64,000 nucleotides of DNA from Pomphorhynchus laevis (GCA_012934845.2 WNNJ02001138.1:62001-126000), one strand, 5' to 3'; shown: positions 11,753 through 22,275, numbered from the stretch's first letter. The notes: generated from the sequence alone by a model not told the origin. Made by a program: numbers and translations.

Positions 11753-11792
11753 AATTATGTACGCAATCATTTTTAGCCAGACGCAGAAGAAT

Positions 11793-11840
11793 GACGATAA
11801 CAGTAGCAAGTACCGTTTCGTCATCACAATGACTCATCAG
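11793..11840 (-). ncRNA. Hammerhead-ribozyme-like core, left arm of foldback 1
   Basis: Minus-strand order: CTGATGA, stem II GTCAT/ATGAC with a TGTG loop, GAAA, stem III ACGGTA/TATCGT, then GTC. Order and spacing fit a hammerhead with GUC as the cleavage triplet. Stem I is weak: outer pairing GTGGGAGGG/TTCTTCTGC is separated from the core by about eight unpaired bases. Confidence 0.45.
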
Positions 11841-12052
11841 TGCCTGATCCCTCCCACTGATGGATACAGAGAAGGAGTGGCAGACGGCACACGAGTCATG
11901 TGTATGAAGTACCAGAAAGACCTTTGGTAACTTCACATTGAGTGCTAAATCAGCACTACTGCTTTACTAAATAGGATCATTAGCAAAAGCACTGACATTG
12001 AGAGTGGTTTTGCCAGTCCTCCTCTGTATCCAGCAGTGGAAGGGATCTGCTC

Positions 12053-12101
12053 CTGATGAGTCATTATGATGACGAAAACGATACTTGCTACTGTTATCGT
12101 C
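12053..12101 (+). ncRNA. Hammerhead-ribozyme-like core, right arm of foldback 1
   Basis: CTGATGA (12053-12059), stem II GTCAT/ATGAC with loop TATG, GAAA (12074-12077), stem III ACGATA/TATCGT, then C at 12101. The left arm has ACGGTA where this arm has ACGATA, so the G.U pair there is A-U here and pairing is kept. Stem I pairs GGAAG/CTTCC only beyond an internal loop, so cleavage activity is uncertain. Confidence 0.45.
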
Positions 12102-12142
12102 GTTCTTCCGCGTCTGGCTAAAAATGAATGCGTAACATAAAT

Positions 12143-13024
12143 TATGTTTGTAATCTATTGTTTAAAATGTTTTGTTTTCCTTTACTTTTATTTTTTTATT
12201 TTTTCATTTTTATTGTTTTGTCATGAACACATATGTTTTGTACTTTTGTTGTACATTTTTAGTGTTTTCGTTTATTTGTTGTGTTTTGTGTGCTGCGGTC
12301 CCTACAAACGAAAATGTTATATGAACAAATGATGTTAGCAACGATTTTGATTCCAGCATCAATGTACAAACGACAAGAAACTTTATTTATGTGACTTTTT
12401 TCATTTTTATGTTAATTTCTGAAGATGCTAGTAGTTACTAGCAAAATATCAAAATAATTTTTCTTGTCGTTTAACTATACCTGATTGTTCCTGGATATTA
12501 AAAAATTTAAATACAGATCAGGATGGATATATTTCGAATCTTTGACATGTTGCTTCGTCCTTATTCTTCGAATCTTCGGACTATTCTATAGTCTATCCTA
12601 CTCGAATATGGCTTGACCTTTATACGGTTTTTAAATGCTTGACATTTACCTTTATATGGCTCAACCTTTATGGTTCGATGATATACTAAGAATCTGACTC
12701 GACTTTTTGTCATATCCCGGAGGTATGTAGATTTAAAAACTTTTATCTAAACGTTATATGAATAATACAGTTAATAAATTTTTTTATCCCATCCTTTCAA
12801 AAATTTTCTTCCGAGATATAGTATTTACAATGTATGTTAGAAAATGCATGAAAGATTTAGAAATATTTCTAGGTAAAAACAACACAAGTATAGAAACATA
12901 AATAATTTGATTACCAGTTACATTCTGTGTATTGCTTATGATATTTTGTAAACAATAACGAACACAAATCTTTAAACGGTGAACAATGTTGATTATGTTG
13001 ATTTGCAATTCATCATAAATGGAT
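12143..13024. other. AT-rich DNA downstream of the host terminal exon
   Basis: No protein domain. 12144-12332 is a T-rich low-complexity reading frame. Near 12418-12470 is the motif TGAAGATGCTAGTAG...CTAGC, forming a small hairpin, which recurs near 29676 and, inverted, near 50098-50140; it may be a 3' end motif of Penelope-type elements. The segment next to 13025 should contain the 3' UTR of the minus-strand host gene, but no convincing poly(A) signal was found. Confidence 0.5.
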
Positions 13025-13225
13025 TTAGTCTTGAATATCTTTATGAGTCGAATTGTCGAACGACGTTAATTTCCGGTATTCTGCATTCTTTACATAAGGT
13101 CTTGGACCCAAAGCACTTTCGTTTGACGTACTTGGTAAAGGTCGAGACAAAGCGCTAACACTTTTACCTTCACTTGTAACTGTTACAGTACATTCCACAG
13201 TTGTTGTCTTTTCCGTTACCTCTAA
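13025..13225 (-). CDS. Host gene, terminal coding exon (exon 6 of those visible)
   Basis: Last exon of the unidentified minus-strand gene. The acceptor reads TTTTTTTATTAAG just upstream of 13225. The frame is open for 66 codons to TAA at 13025-13027. It starts in phase 0, matching the phase-0 end of the exon at 24794. Encoded motifs are VEVTEKTTTVEC-like (actual start LEVTEKTTTVEC), SALSRPLPSTSNES, GPRPYVKNAEYRKLTSFD. Codon usage and lack of interruptions contrast with the decayed repeats around it. I do not recognise the protein; the C-terminus is polar and Ser/Thr-rich. Confidence 0.65.
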   Translation of the reverse strand, partial: LEVTEKTTTVECTVTVTSEGKSVSALSRPLPSTSNESALGPRPYVKNAEYRKLTSFDNSTHKDIQD

Positions 13226-13610
13226 CTTAATAAAAAAGGAAAATATTTCTTAGCTTATAAGTCGTTTTCGTTACAAATATATAATTATATTAGCGTATTC
13301 TACACAAGTCCAAAGTAAATAATTTTAATAATCAGATCAGTTAATTAAGTCCACGAATTTTGCAGTATATAAATTTAAAATAAATATTTTAATCTCAAGA
13401 TTTTATATAATTTAGACTTATATAGTTCCAAAATATTACATAGTTTAAATTAATAATGTAATAATGTAATAATACTATTAATACTTTAAATTAATACTAT
13501 AATATGACTATAATAATATATTATAATAATTATATAATATAATATTAATATTAAATAATACAATATTAATTATAATATAATTATATATTATATAATTTTT
13601 TCACTTTTTA
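13226..13610. repeat. AT-rich intron sequence with simple repeats
   Basis: Intron start next to the terminal exon. 13430-13600 is nearly pure A/T with TAATA and ATTATA-type repeats. No gene. Confidence 0.6.
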
Positions 13611-13614
13611 TTTC

Positions 13615-14110
13615 CGATTTTCCAACCTTTATCGACTTGTCTGGAGCTTCTTGTCTTATGTATGCAGACGATCTAGAGATATACTCTAGAGATCCTGGAA
13701 ATATTCAGCATGCATTAAGTTTGTTAGACCGCTATTGTAAAAATAACTATATTGTTGTGAATCTTTCGGAAACAGCTTGTTAAATTTAGATCTAATGGTC
13801 GTTGATCTACATAGACGTATTCTCGTTCAATTGTTCCCCTTTGCAGATGTCCACTCGATAGGCATATCTAAGTCTTATGTAAACTTCTCGATTCTCATTT
13901 ACTGAACACATCGATAAAATACCTTCCAAAATATTCATGTTTTGCCTATTCAGATCAGTAAATTATAAAACGGCTATAAAAATTTTTCAAATATTGCTAT
14001 CCTCAAAGGTAAGCAATGGGATTCGTATGTTTTGGTCTCATCTTACTGTAACTAATTTTCAGGCACTCAACCGTATTAAATGACCGATAAAATAATTCGT
14101 GATGAATACT
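13615..14110 (+). pseudogene. CR1/Jockey-like LINE RT fragment
   Basis: Short decayed piece of a LINE RT. CLMYADDLEIYSRD (about 13655-13695) is motif C with YADD, followed by HALSLLDRYCKNN and, after frame changes, FTEHIDKIPSKIF...LFRSVNY. Probably the same group as LINE-D; too short to place. Confidence 0.65.
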
Positions 14111-14289
14111 TTAAGAAATATTTTCTTAAAAATAGGTGGTAGATCTTTATAGATCTTGTTCCAGCCTGCAACCGCCTTAAGCAGGGCAGCCCCATGTCAT
14201 ATGCTGCTGGACGGCCCATTGTAAGTTTAGTCTGAGTCAACTAAACTAGTTGGCGACACCGAAAAAGCAACGTTAAAAATTATGACTTA
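14111..14289. other. Unassigned spacer
   Basis: No domain. Bases 14092-14108 (GTGATGAATACT) resemble the beginning of the 34-bp direct repeat at 21372-21413. Confidence 0.35.
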
Positions 14290-14334
14290 AAAGTTACATG
14301 TACTCAACCAGATTGGAAAAATACATAAGTACTA

Positions 14335-14538
14335 ATGATTTTTATTTTAGATCTTTTAAATGTAGCAGAAAAAAATTGTATAGTTTGTGATGTTATAAAT
14401 AATAATAATTGTATCGTAAGTAATACGACAAACAAATGTTTTTCATTAAATATTAATAATAATTGTAACTGCAATACCGTAGGTGTAGTGTATCTAATAC
14501 AATGCACATGTGGATTGCAATATATAGGAAAAACATAA
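14335..14538 (+). pseudogene. GIY-YIG endonuclease N-terminal part (Naiad-like PLE)
   Basis: Contains C-x2-C (NCIVCDV), NNCNCNTVGVVYLIQC and GLQYIGKT, i.e. zinc-binding cysteines and the GIY-YIG core written as VYL...YIG. Downstream in the same element are FWIKTFNSMYPLGLNNMVQG and a basic linker, as in permuted PLEs. The reading is interrupted just after the YIG motif. A near-identical copy at 41105-41660 (minus) shares this interruption. Confidence 0.72.
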
Positions 14539-15559
14539 AATGTTAAAAACTAGGTTTAGGCAGCACATATAATATATACAGCATAATAGTCAAACTATAT
14601 TTCATAAACATATGAAATTAATAGGACATGATATAGGATATTGTAAATTATTTATTTTAGAACATATTTTGAAAAAAATAAGACAGTATTAAGTCAAAAG
14701 CTATTAGAAAGAGAAGATTTTTGGATTAAAACGTTTAATTCCATGTACCCATTAGGATTAAATAACATGGTACAAGGAATTGGCAGAAGTAATATAGTAA
14801 ATAATAAACAACTATACAATAACAATCCGGTTAGACACAAGTCAAGACGTTATGGCGATAAAAGGAATAAGAAAAATAGACTTAAAAATATAAAAAAGAT
14901 GTGTATATAAATGAACAATTAGAAATATTAAAACAACTTTTAAGTGATAATAAACTAAAAGATCTTTATGTAAATATAAGAAGTTTTTCTAAAAATATCA
15001 TTTGTTCAATGAATTATTACACGAAGGCGAGGAAACAGGAATATTTATTTGATTACAAAAATCCAATATTTGGACGGCACTACGGCACGTCATCTTCAGG
15101 GTTGTAGAAGTAGATTAATAAAGAATTTTTTAACCAGTATAATCGGACACTATAAGCGAACAATAAATGTTAATAATAACAATAAAAAATATACATTAAC
15201 CATAAACTTCATTAATAAATGTATAGATTACCATAAATATAGGTAGACTTTTAAATAATTCTAAAAGTAAAGAAATAATAGGCTCAGATTTAAGTAAATA
15301 TATTCCTAAAATAAGGTATAAACTCCTACCACCATTAGGACGAAAAATTTGTAATTATAATAAAGAATTAAAATCTAAATGTAACGATAATATTAGAAAC
15401 ATAATGGAAACAGAATGCAATTGCAAAAGTCTTAATTTTAATAAAATAAATAAACATAAATGCACTCAAATCTAGAATTAATTGAAAATTAGGAATTAAT
15501 GAAAATGCTATCAAAAGGGTATATATATTTAAATAGCAATTATTTAGTACCAAGCAGTA

Positions 15560-15870
15560 CAGAATGGTTCCCGCGAATGGGCATTATTTCAACCAAACAA
15601 AACGTATGCTTCAAAATCTTCTTAATCACCTCAATGTCTAACTGGGTGACCTATCGTCGATCGATAACCCCTAATGCAGACAGAAGACATATTGGAGAGA
15701 GCGACACCAACCCTTGTCCGAATTAAACGGATTCTTTCACTGTAAGTGAAGTTACGGCGTAAAGAAATTATCATAGCAATTTTCCTTAGAAGGAAGGACG
15801 CGGATGGACCCATAACGCCATTTATAGCAAAGACCACAGGGATGAAATACGCCTTCTCTATTATTATAGA
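15560..15870 (-). pseudogene. LINE-A 3' end fragment (inserted in the PLE)
   Basis: Minus-strand C-terminus of LINE-A. AYFIPVVFAINGVMGPSASF and RIRLIRTRVGVALSNMSSVC correspond to FIPFVISTSGGLAKEASAF and RQRIGVALTKA of copy A2. A 3' UTR with GGTTCCCGCGAATGGGC lies below 15630. Strongly 5' truncated. Confidence 0.7.
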
Positions 15871-15989
15871 TGAAATAATTTTTTATTTTTTTATACACAA
15901 GTTTTTATTATAAAATAATAATACAATTAAAAATTACAATTGGAAGGTTACCCGCAAATAGGCCCTTATATAATCATAATATATTAAAT

Positions 15990-16205
15990 TTAATACTCTA
16001 TTCATTAAATTCTCAGCCATCCATAGCGGATCCACGACTGGTTATCGCCGAATGAATTTGATGTCCGTGAACGAACCGGTGAAATGCTGAGCGGGGGCTG
16101 CGAAGACACATAGTTGTTGATCGCGAAAGGGACAATCTTATCTTACGTTGGATAAGTTCGATACATGTCGCATAGTCTGTTTCGCGCTTATTAGTCAACA
16201 TCCTG
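15990..16205 (-). pseudogene. Second LINE-A 3' end fragment
   Basis: About 40 codons (CIELIQRKIRLSLSRSTTMC, LRSPRSAFHRF) equivalent to the very end of LINE-A. It lies directly upstream, on the minus strand, of the fragment at 15560-15870 in the same orientation. Its apparent UTR (GGTTACCCGCAAATAGGCCC near 15960) resembles that of its neighbour. Confidence 0.55.
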
Positions 16206-16531
16206 GCTATTGCCTTTTTATAGATTAAATAATAACAATAAAAATATAATTTACAATTCGTTTTATAATTACTTAAATGCGTACTTTGGTAAGCTGATTA
16301 ATAGAAAAGCTTAAATACATCAAAGATAAACATTTTAAAAACTTATATATTAGATAAAATTAGAGAGAAAATTAAAATAACAAGCAATTATAAAAGGAAA
16401 GATCAAATTAATAAAGATATGTATACGGAACTTACTAAATTAAAGGATAACCATATAATAACAACTATTGATAAAGCTAGTAATAACTTTTTCTTCATAT
16501 GCAAAAAGCTTTATTATGATATACCTTTATT

Positions 16532-17245
16532 ATGGGTATAACAATTGAATCAGATAATAAAACTATACCTGTATTATATTGGAATCCAAAATTACATAAA
16601 AATCCAATAAAACCTAGGTTCATATGTAGTGCGTTTAAATGTACATTAAAACCACTTTCTGTCTATATGAATAAAATACTTAAAAAAATTAAAGCACACT
16701 TTAATAAATATTGCAAGGTAATTGAAATTAATACTGGTATAAAACACTATTTCAGTATTAATTCTACAAAAGAATTTTTAGAACAGACAAAAGGAATAAA
16801 TTTTCAAAATATAAATACATACGATTTTAGTACGCTTTATACAAATCTAGATTTAGTAGATATTAAAGAAGCGTTAGTAAAATTAATTAATCTTATATTC
16901 GGAAAAAGATATACATATATATGTTATAATAATTATAACGCCTATCTAACAAAAATTAAGCCATCAAGTAAATATAAATATATGGATAAAATTGAATTAA
17001 TAGAATCTTTAAATATTTTGATAAATCAAAATTTTTTAAAAGTAGGGACATCTATATTTAGACAAGTAAAAGGTGTTCCAATGGGTGGTAATAGTAGCCC
17101 AATTATAGCTGACTTGTTTTTAAGCTTTATAGAATATGAATTTGTTCATAACTGTGTAAAAACTAAATCTAAACAATATAAATATATGAAATATATGTTT
17201 CGATACATTTATGATATATGTGTATTTAATTCTAATAATTTTTGA
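16532..17245 (+). pseudogene. RT of Naiad-like PLE copy 1
   Basis: 237-codon open stretch with PLE RT motifs: LYWNPKLHKNPIKPRFICS, NTYDFSTLYTNLDL (motif A Asp), RQVKGVPMGGNSSPIIADLF (motif B) and a motif C written FRYIYDI. The second copy at 36.7 kb has FRYIDDI. Homologous blocks recur at 24.1, 36, 42 and 49 kb. In intact relatives this enzyme primes on nicked or telomeric DNA; here it is a relic. Confidence 0.8.
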
Positions 17246-17509
17246 TTTATATCTTTTAATTTATATCGTAAAGATTACATATTTAAATTTACAAGAAACA
17301 TATTTTTGCATGAGCATTTATACATACCATATAATATAAAATATAATACACTAAATAACGAAATTTTAAGAATTGCAACAATTTGTAAAGATAATTTTTT
17401 ATTCGAAATCATTTGAATAATTTAATAGATGCATATTTTAAACTAGTTTACAATAAAAATTACATCAAAAAAAATAGTAAAATATACAAATCAACAAAAT
17501 TATATTAAA

Positions 17510-17945
17510 AATAAATTTAAAATCATCAGAGGAAAATCTTTATGGATGGATAATAAATAATATACCTTGTATTCGAATTAAATACTATATAATCAAATTT
17601 TATCAAAGGAAATACGCCCTTAGCACGTATTTGACCCCGCTGCTATGTTGGGTAGAAGAATTAGGGGCCGAAACCTGATAGCATAGCAGTTCGTCCTGAT
17701 GACCCCTAATCTCTAATCCTTATTCTGATACAACGTCTGTTATTTATTAGTCAATTCATAACAATGACTTTTATTTTAAATTTCAATTTTTTATTTTAAC
17801 TTGATATTAATTATAAAAAATCTTATAGCAATTATTTATTTTATTATTTAATTATTAAATTTTGATTTAGCATTTTTATGTTTTGTTTATTTTATAATTA
17901 TATTAAATACGTAGACTCAGTTAGCTGATTTAATTTATCTGCCTA
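17510..17945 (+). repeat. Naiad-like PLE 3' UTR with structured core
   Basis: About 430-base unit beginning at the WMDNK stop region and ending GTAGACTCAGTTAGCTGATT. Core 17609-17710 contains a hairpin AAATACG...CGTATTT, then CTGCTATG pairing with CATAGCAG, and ATTAGGGG pairing with CCCCTAAT. The last two helices interleave, giving a pseudoknot-like arrangement. The unit recurs many times in the window, usually as solitary 5'-truncated ends. Confidence 0.75.
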
Positions 17946-17949
17946 TTCG

Positions 17950-19960
17950 ACTGCATATTCGACCCCGCCGTTTTCAGCTTTTCCACCATGTTTCCTGTTT
18001 CGATTCCGACTGTTGTCTTACTTAGCGTCACTCCTTCAATCTTTTCGTGTGTCTAATCATTTTCTTAAACGTTCTTTAAACTCACTCACTCTAAATCTCC
18101 CTGCTTTCTATCTTTCTCTTCGCCGTTCCCATCTCATTCTTATGCGTACTAAACGTACTCTCTTTTGGGCAGAATCAACTCGAGTCTTCTTCCAACTCTA
18201 AATCTCATTGGAAAATCTTAAATTCAATTCTTTCAAGATCATATACACTTTGTAACATAAATCCTGATGAATTTTCTTCTTATCTACAATCTAAGCTATT
18301 TAATTTACTTTCTCTTCTACCCATACGTCCCTTGTATTCTCTCTTCTTTTTAAATACTTCCCTCCCAGAGCTATCTCACTTTCTTCCCGTTTCGTCTGAT
18401 GAAATTTCATCGGTTCTTCTGTCATTACCTATAAAACATCTCCTTCTGACCCAATTCCCACTCACTTCTTAAAGATTTCTGCTCATAAATATTACCCTTT
18501 CTAACCACATTATTCAACTTGTCTATCCCTAGCCGCACATTTCCTTCCAATAGGAAATGCGCCACAACCCTCTCTAAACTCCTTGAGCGTCTCGATCTTA
18601 AGCAAGTTAATACATATCTCTTTTCCTCTAACTTGTTTCCTCCCCTCCAAGCTGCTTTTTACTACAATTGCATGTCTTAAAGTTTATAACGACTTACCAT
18701 CTCGCGCGATCAAAAATTATGTAGTGTCATAGTTTCTCTTGATCTCTCATCTGCTTTTGACATCGTCGATCATACGATTTTTCTCCATCGTCTTCGTCAT
18801 GATTATGGTTTCTCTTTACTCACTGTAGCTTGATTTTATTCATATCTATCAAACCGTACTTTTCGCGTTTGTTCTAACTTTTCTTTCTATTTATTCTTCC
18901 ATCCCGTCCGGTGTTCCACAAGGATTCGTATTAGGCCCTTTGCTTTTATCTCTTCTCGGTTATTTATCTTCTATTTCTAATACATTTAACTTCCATGTTA
19001 TGCAATATGCGGATGACATTCTCATATATGCTCACGCACCTGCTTATCGTTCTCATGATCTTAGTGTTTCTGCTTCTAACTGTCTTTCAATCATCTTTAT
19101 TCTATTCTTCTTACTCTGAATCCTAATAAATCCAAAATAATGTGGACCCTTCATCAATGCCCCGGCTTAGAACCACCCTCCGTAACATTAAATTCTACAA
19201 GTCTTCCTATCGTTGACAATCTCGTTTTCTTAGGCATCAATTTCGACAACAGACTTTCACTTTAACATTTCGTTAGAGATAAAGTACGCTCATCTACCTT
19301 GATTCTCCGCAACCTCCGTCAAATTCGTAGATTGATCGATTTCTCTTCTTGTATGACTCTCATATCTTCTCTCCACATCTCAAGCCTTGATTACTATCTT
19401 AGTCTTTTTTCAAATCACCTAAATCCACTCTTCTTCAACTACAATGCATCGTAAACACAGCCGTCTGAATTCGACTCCGTCTTCGTCGTTTTGATCATAC
19501 ATTCCACCATCTTGCTTCTCTCGATTTGCCAACCATTTATTCTCATGTTCAAATTCGTCTTATTCTCATTGCTTTTTCCGCCTTATAACTTTTTATACCC
19601 CTTCATTTCTTAACTTTCTTTTCTCGACAATTCTTGTCAGGTTTACTGTTCCTTGCGTTCCCGTAATTCCATTCTTTTACATTTTACTAACTACACTACC
19701 TATTTCGGCTCCCACTCCTTTGTTGTGGCTGCTCCTCTCTAGTGGAATCATCTGCTCATTCATATACGCCAATCAACCTCAATGCCGTATTTCAAACTCA
19801 AAATCCGATCACATTTAAACAATTTAACAAATTTATATGTATGACTTTTGCTGTGTTTTTTAGTTAGCGGACTTGTAAGCGTGCAGTTGGCACGCATTTG
19901 CCACTTTAAATATATTATTATTAATATTGTTATCGTTAAAAGTTTTGTCTTGGCCATTAG
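17950..19960 (+). mobile_element. CR1/Jockey-like LINE, ORF2 3' half and UTR (LINE-D copy 2)
   Basis: Decayed RT on the plus strand. SPSRTFPSNRKCATT-like text and LLERLDL mark the RT entry near 18520-18600. VSLDLSSAFDIVDH (about 18735-18780) is motif A, MQYADDILIYA-like text near 18995-19035 is motif C, and VFLGINFDNRLSL (about 19225-19265) is the thumb. A C-terminal AAPLWWNHL block lies near 19725-19755. More than ten interruptions. The 3' UTR has hairpin GCGTGC/GCACGC and CATTTGCCACTT (19875-19910), shared with the copy at 8440-9250, then a TTA-rich tail. Confidence 0.78.
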
Positions 19961-20399
19961 CTTTTCTTACGAGTCAGTTGCTGTTTTCATTTGAGCAAAG
20001 GGATGAATTTTCCTTAGACGAGACAAAGTGTTTTAAGAAACACAAATCAATATAGGAAAATAAATTGGCCTTCCTTGATCCAGATTTGGTCGGGACTCCT
20101 GCTTTTCTTATTTCAAGCTTATGGAAGGAAAATTAAAAAAACGGCATCTTAGAATTACAATGGACCGCTATCATTATAAGTTTTGTAAGAATCCCTTAAT
20201 CTGCCATCCACGTACGAATAACTGTATAAATTTTGTTATGAGACTTGTAGTAGCCTTTTGCATGCGCAACAATGTCCACACCTACATGAGATGTCCTTAC
20301 ACGAACTTGATGGCCTTATTCGATAAACATTTTGAAATTCTGTCACTAGCTTTTCCAAACTTTTTTTTGAACTTTGTCTTTCCAAATCAAAACAGCAAA
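19961..20399. other. Unassigned segment
   Basis: More even in base composition than its surroundings, with a 98-codon reading frame at 20121-20417 that matches no family I recognise and has no splice signals. Nothing else is supported. Confidence 0.35.
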
Positions 20400-20845
20400 C
20401 TGAGTCTACGTATTTAATATAACTATAAAATTAAAAATAAATAAATAAAAATAATTAAAAATAAATAAGTAAAAATAAAATTAGATTTTAAATAATAATA
20501 AATAATTGTTATAAGATTTTATATAATTTAAATCAAGTTAAAATAAAGAATTGAAATTTAAAATAAAAGTTAATTTTATGAATTGACTAAGGAATAGCAG
20601 ACTATTTGTAGAATAAGGAATATAGGTCATCAGGAGGAACTGCTATGATATCAGGTTTCGAACCTATTCCTCGACGATGAAATTTGATTATCTAGTATCT
20701 TTTTCTAATACAAAGTATATTATTTATTATCCATCCATCTATTTATTATCTAATTATTAATTTTGATTTAATGATTTAGCATTATTATTTATTTTTATAT
20801 TATAAAAATAAAATAGACTCAGTTAGTAGACTAAGTTAGCTGAAT
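20400..20845 (-). repeat. Naiad-like PLE 3' UTR fragment with inverted partner
   Basis: Minus-oriented 3' UTR (TGAGTCTACGTATTTAATAT at its terminus, core near 20625-20690) followed from about 20750 by a plus-oriented tail (GATTTAGCATTATT... GACTCAGTTAG). It is an inverted junction of two PLE 3' ends. Confidence 0.65.
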
Positions 20846-21071
20846 TGATTGATTCTATAAGTGTTTATTTTTTTATCTCAATGCACGTTGCGGGAGAAAA
20901 ATAAATTATACTCAGATTAATATTATATTATATAATATTATATTGTTATAAAATTGTATTAATAGTATAATATAATATTTAATACTATAATACGATATAA
21001 TATAACTAATAATATATAATATATTATAATAATATATAACTGAATTATATTATTATATAATATATTGTAAC
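20846..21071. repeat. AT-rich simple sequence
   Basis: Mostly TATAATAT-type repeats; no gene. Confidence 0.55.
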
Positions 21072-21413
21072 TGAATACTCTCACCAGTGTTAATTCCTAG
21101 TACATTGTTGTGTACTAGGTCTTATTGAGTTGTCTAGGGGTGTTGCAATTCAATACAGTTGTGCATCATCCCCCTACTAATGAGAATCAAAAGTCAAAAC
21201 AACATAAAGTCAGTTTATGATGTTTAGTCTTCCCGATTCCTTCAATCAGAACAGAAATTGGCAGGAAAAGTAGGTCATTTGTTTCATTACCACTAGCAAT
21301 GACGGAGGTTGGTGTATGCGCTCAATAAGAGTGATTTTAAGTCCTACTTGTTAGGTCCTGGTGAGTAAATTATTCGTGATGAATACTCTCACCAGTGTTA
21401 ATTCCTAGTACAT
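21072..21413. repeat. Segment bounded by a perfect 34-bp direct repeat
   Basis: Bases 21072-21105 recur exactly at 21380-21413 (starting TGAATACTCTCACC, ending TAGTACAT). The enclosed 274 bases begin with a hairpin (CCTAGTACA/TGTACTAGG) and contain no ORF. It could be a short element with long terminal direct repeats, or a local duplication. Confidence 0.6.
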
Positions 21414-21439
21414 GGATGTGAACTATAAGGACTCATTAG

Positions 21440-22275
21440 GCTATAATTATTATAATTAATAATTATAATAATCTGGTTAAACACAAGCCAAGAAGTCATG
21501 GAGATAAAAAAGAACAAGAAAAATAGAGTTAAAAATATTAAAAAATATATGTGAACTATTAGTAACATATATATGAACAATTAGTAACATTAAAAGCTTT
21601 TGATAGATAATAAGCTATAGATAATAATATTTATTATTTACATAATAAATATCTTATGTAAATATAAGAAGTTTTTCTACAGATTACTTTGGTAAGCTGA
21701 TTAATAGTGAAATCTCGAATATATCTAAGATAAAAATTTGGAAAAATTATATATTTGGTAAAATTAAAAATAAAATGAAAATAACAAACAATTATAAAAG
21801 GAAAGATAAAATTAACAAAGATATGTATAAAGTACTTACAAAATTAAAGGATAACTATATAATAACAACTATTGATAAAGCTAGTAATAAATTTGTCTTC
21901 ATATGCAAAAAGCTTTATTATGATATACTAATGAAAGAGGTTAATTCTAATGATTTAAATGTAAATCCAACATATGAACGTAGTGATTTGATTTTATAAA
22001 AATTATATAAATTATATACGGTTGAATCAGATATGAAGATTAAATTTACATCAATTAAATTTAGAAACAATTATTACAAGTCATTGTTCTATAAAATGAT
22101 ATAAAGGTTGAATTAGATAATTTATAGTTAATATATTAACTATATTAACTATAAATTATTTAAAATCTTAGACAATTATTTATTATTTATTACTTAATTA
22201 TTAAAATTTTATTTAGCATTTATTTAATTTAAAAATAATATAATGTACATATATTCAGTTAGCTGATATGATTTA
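21440..22275 (+). mobile_element. Naiad-like PLE fragment (linker, RT start, UTR end)
   Basis: 21475-21560 matches the basic linker after GIY-YIG. 21775-21999 encodes the RT entry (MKITNNYKRKDKINKDMYK, NYIITTIDKASNKFVFICKK). From about 22130 only the end of the 3' UTR is present. The catalytic RT core is deleted. Confidence 0.7.

Larger units (their letters stand above)
11753..12142. mobile_element. Foldback element copy 1 with hammerhead-like cores
   Basis: About 390 bp with long inverted arms: AATTATGT...ATTTTTAGCCAGACGC on the left is repeated inverted on the right. Arms of roughly 150 bases match with a few per cent differences and a short centre separates them. No transposase ORF. The same element occurs at 38489-38905. 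Each arm carries a CTGATGA...GAAA...GTC array, described separately. It could be a MITE, or a snap-back product of a ribozyme-bearing retroelement. Confidence 0.75.
14290..17510 (+). mobile_element. Permuted (Naiad-like) Penelope-like element, copy 1
   Basis: Retroelement with GIY-YIG endonuclease first (about 14335-14900), a linker, a PPLGRKICNYNKELKS block (about 15330-15380), RT (about 16380-17260) and a C-terminal tail ending in GKSLWMDNK. An endonuclease ahead of the RT is the permuted order of Naiad/Chlamys PLEs, the reverse of classic Penelope. LINE-A 3' ends are inserted at 15560-16205. The element has several interruptions. The conserved 3' UTR follows at 17510-17945. Confidence 0.7.

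Noticed and set aside
12144-12332. 62-codon hydrophobic reading frame
   Set aside because: T-rich low-complexity DNA that yields Phe/Leu/Tyr runs; no initiation context, homology or splice sites.
16532-17245. SECIS element or in-frame UGA selenocysteine codons, as reported for some Naiad PLEs
   Set aside because: No SECIS-like AUGA...AA...GA hairpin of the right size was found in the 3' UTR, and the interruptions seen are not UGA-specific.
17640-17710. Hammerhead ribozyme in the PLE 3' UTR (GAAAC and CTGATGA are both present)
   Set aside because: GAAA precedes CTGATGA, and only about three bases separate a possible cleavage site from CTGATGA, so stem I cannot form. The helices present are of a different kind.
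20121-20417. 98-codon frame with several Cys/His
   Set aside because: No recognised domain, no splice signals, and no second copy; kept only as an unassigned segment.
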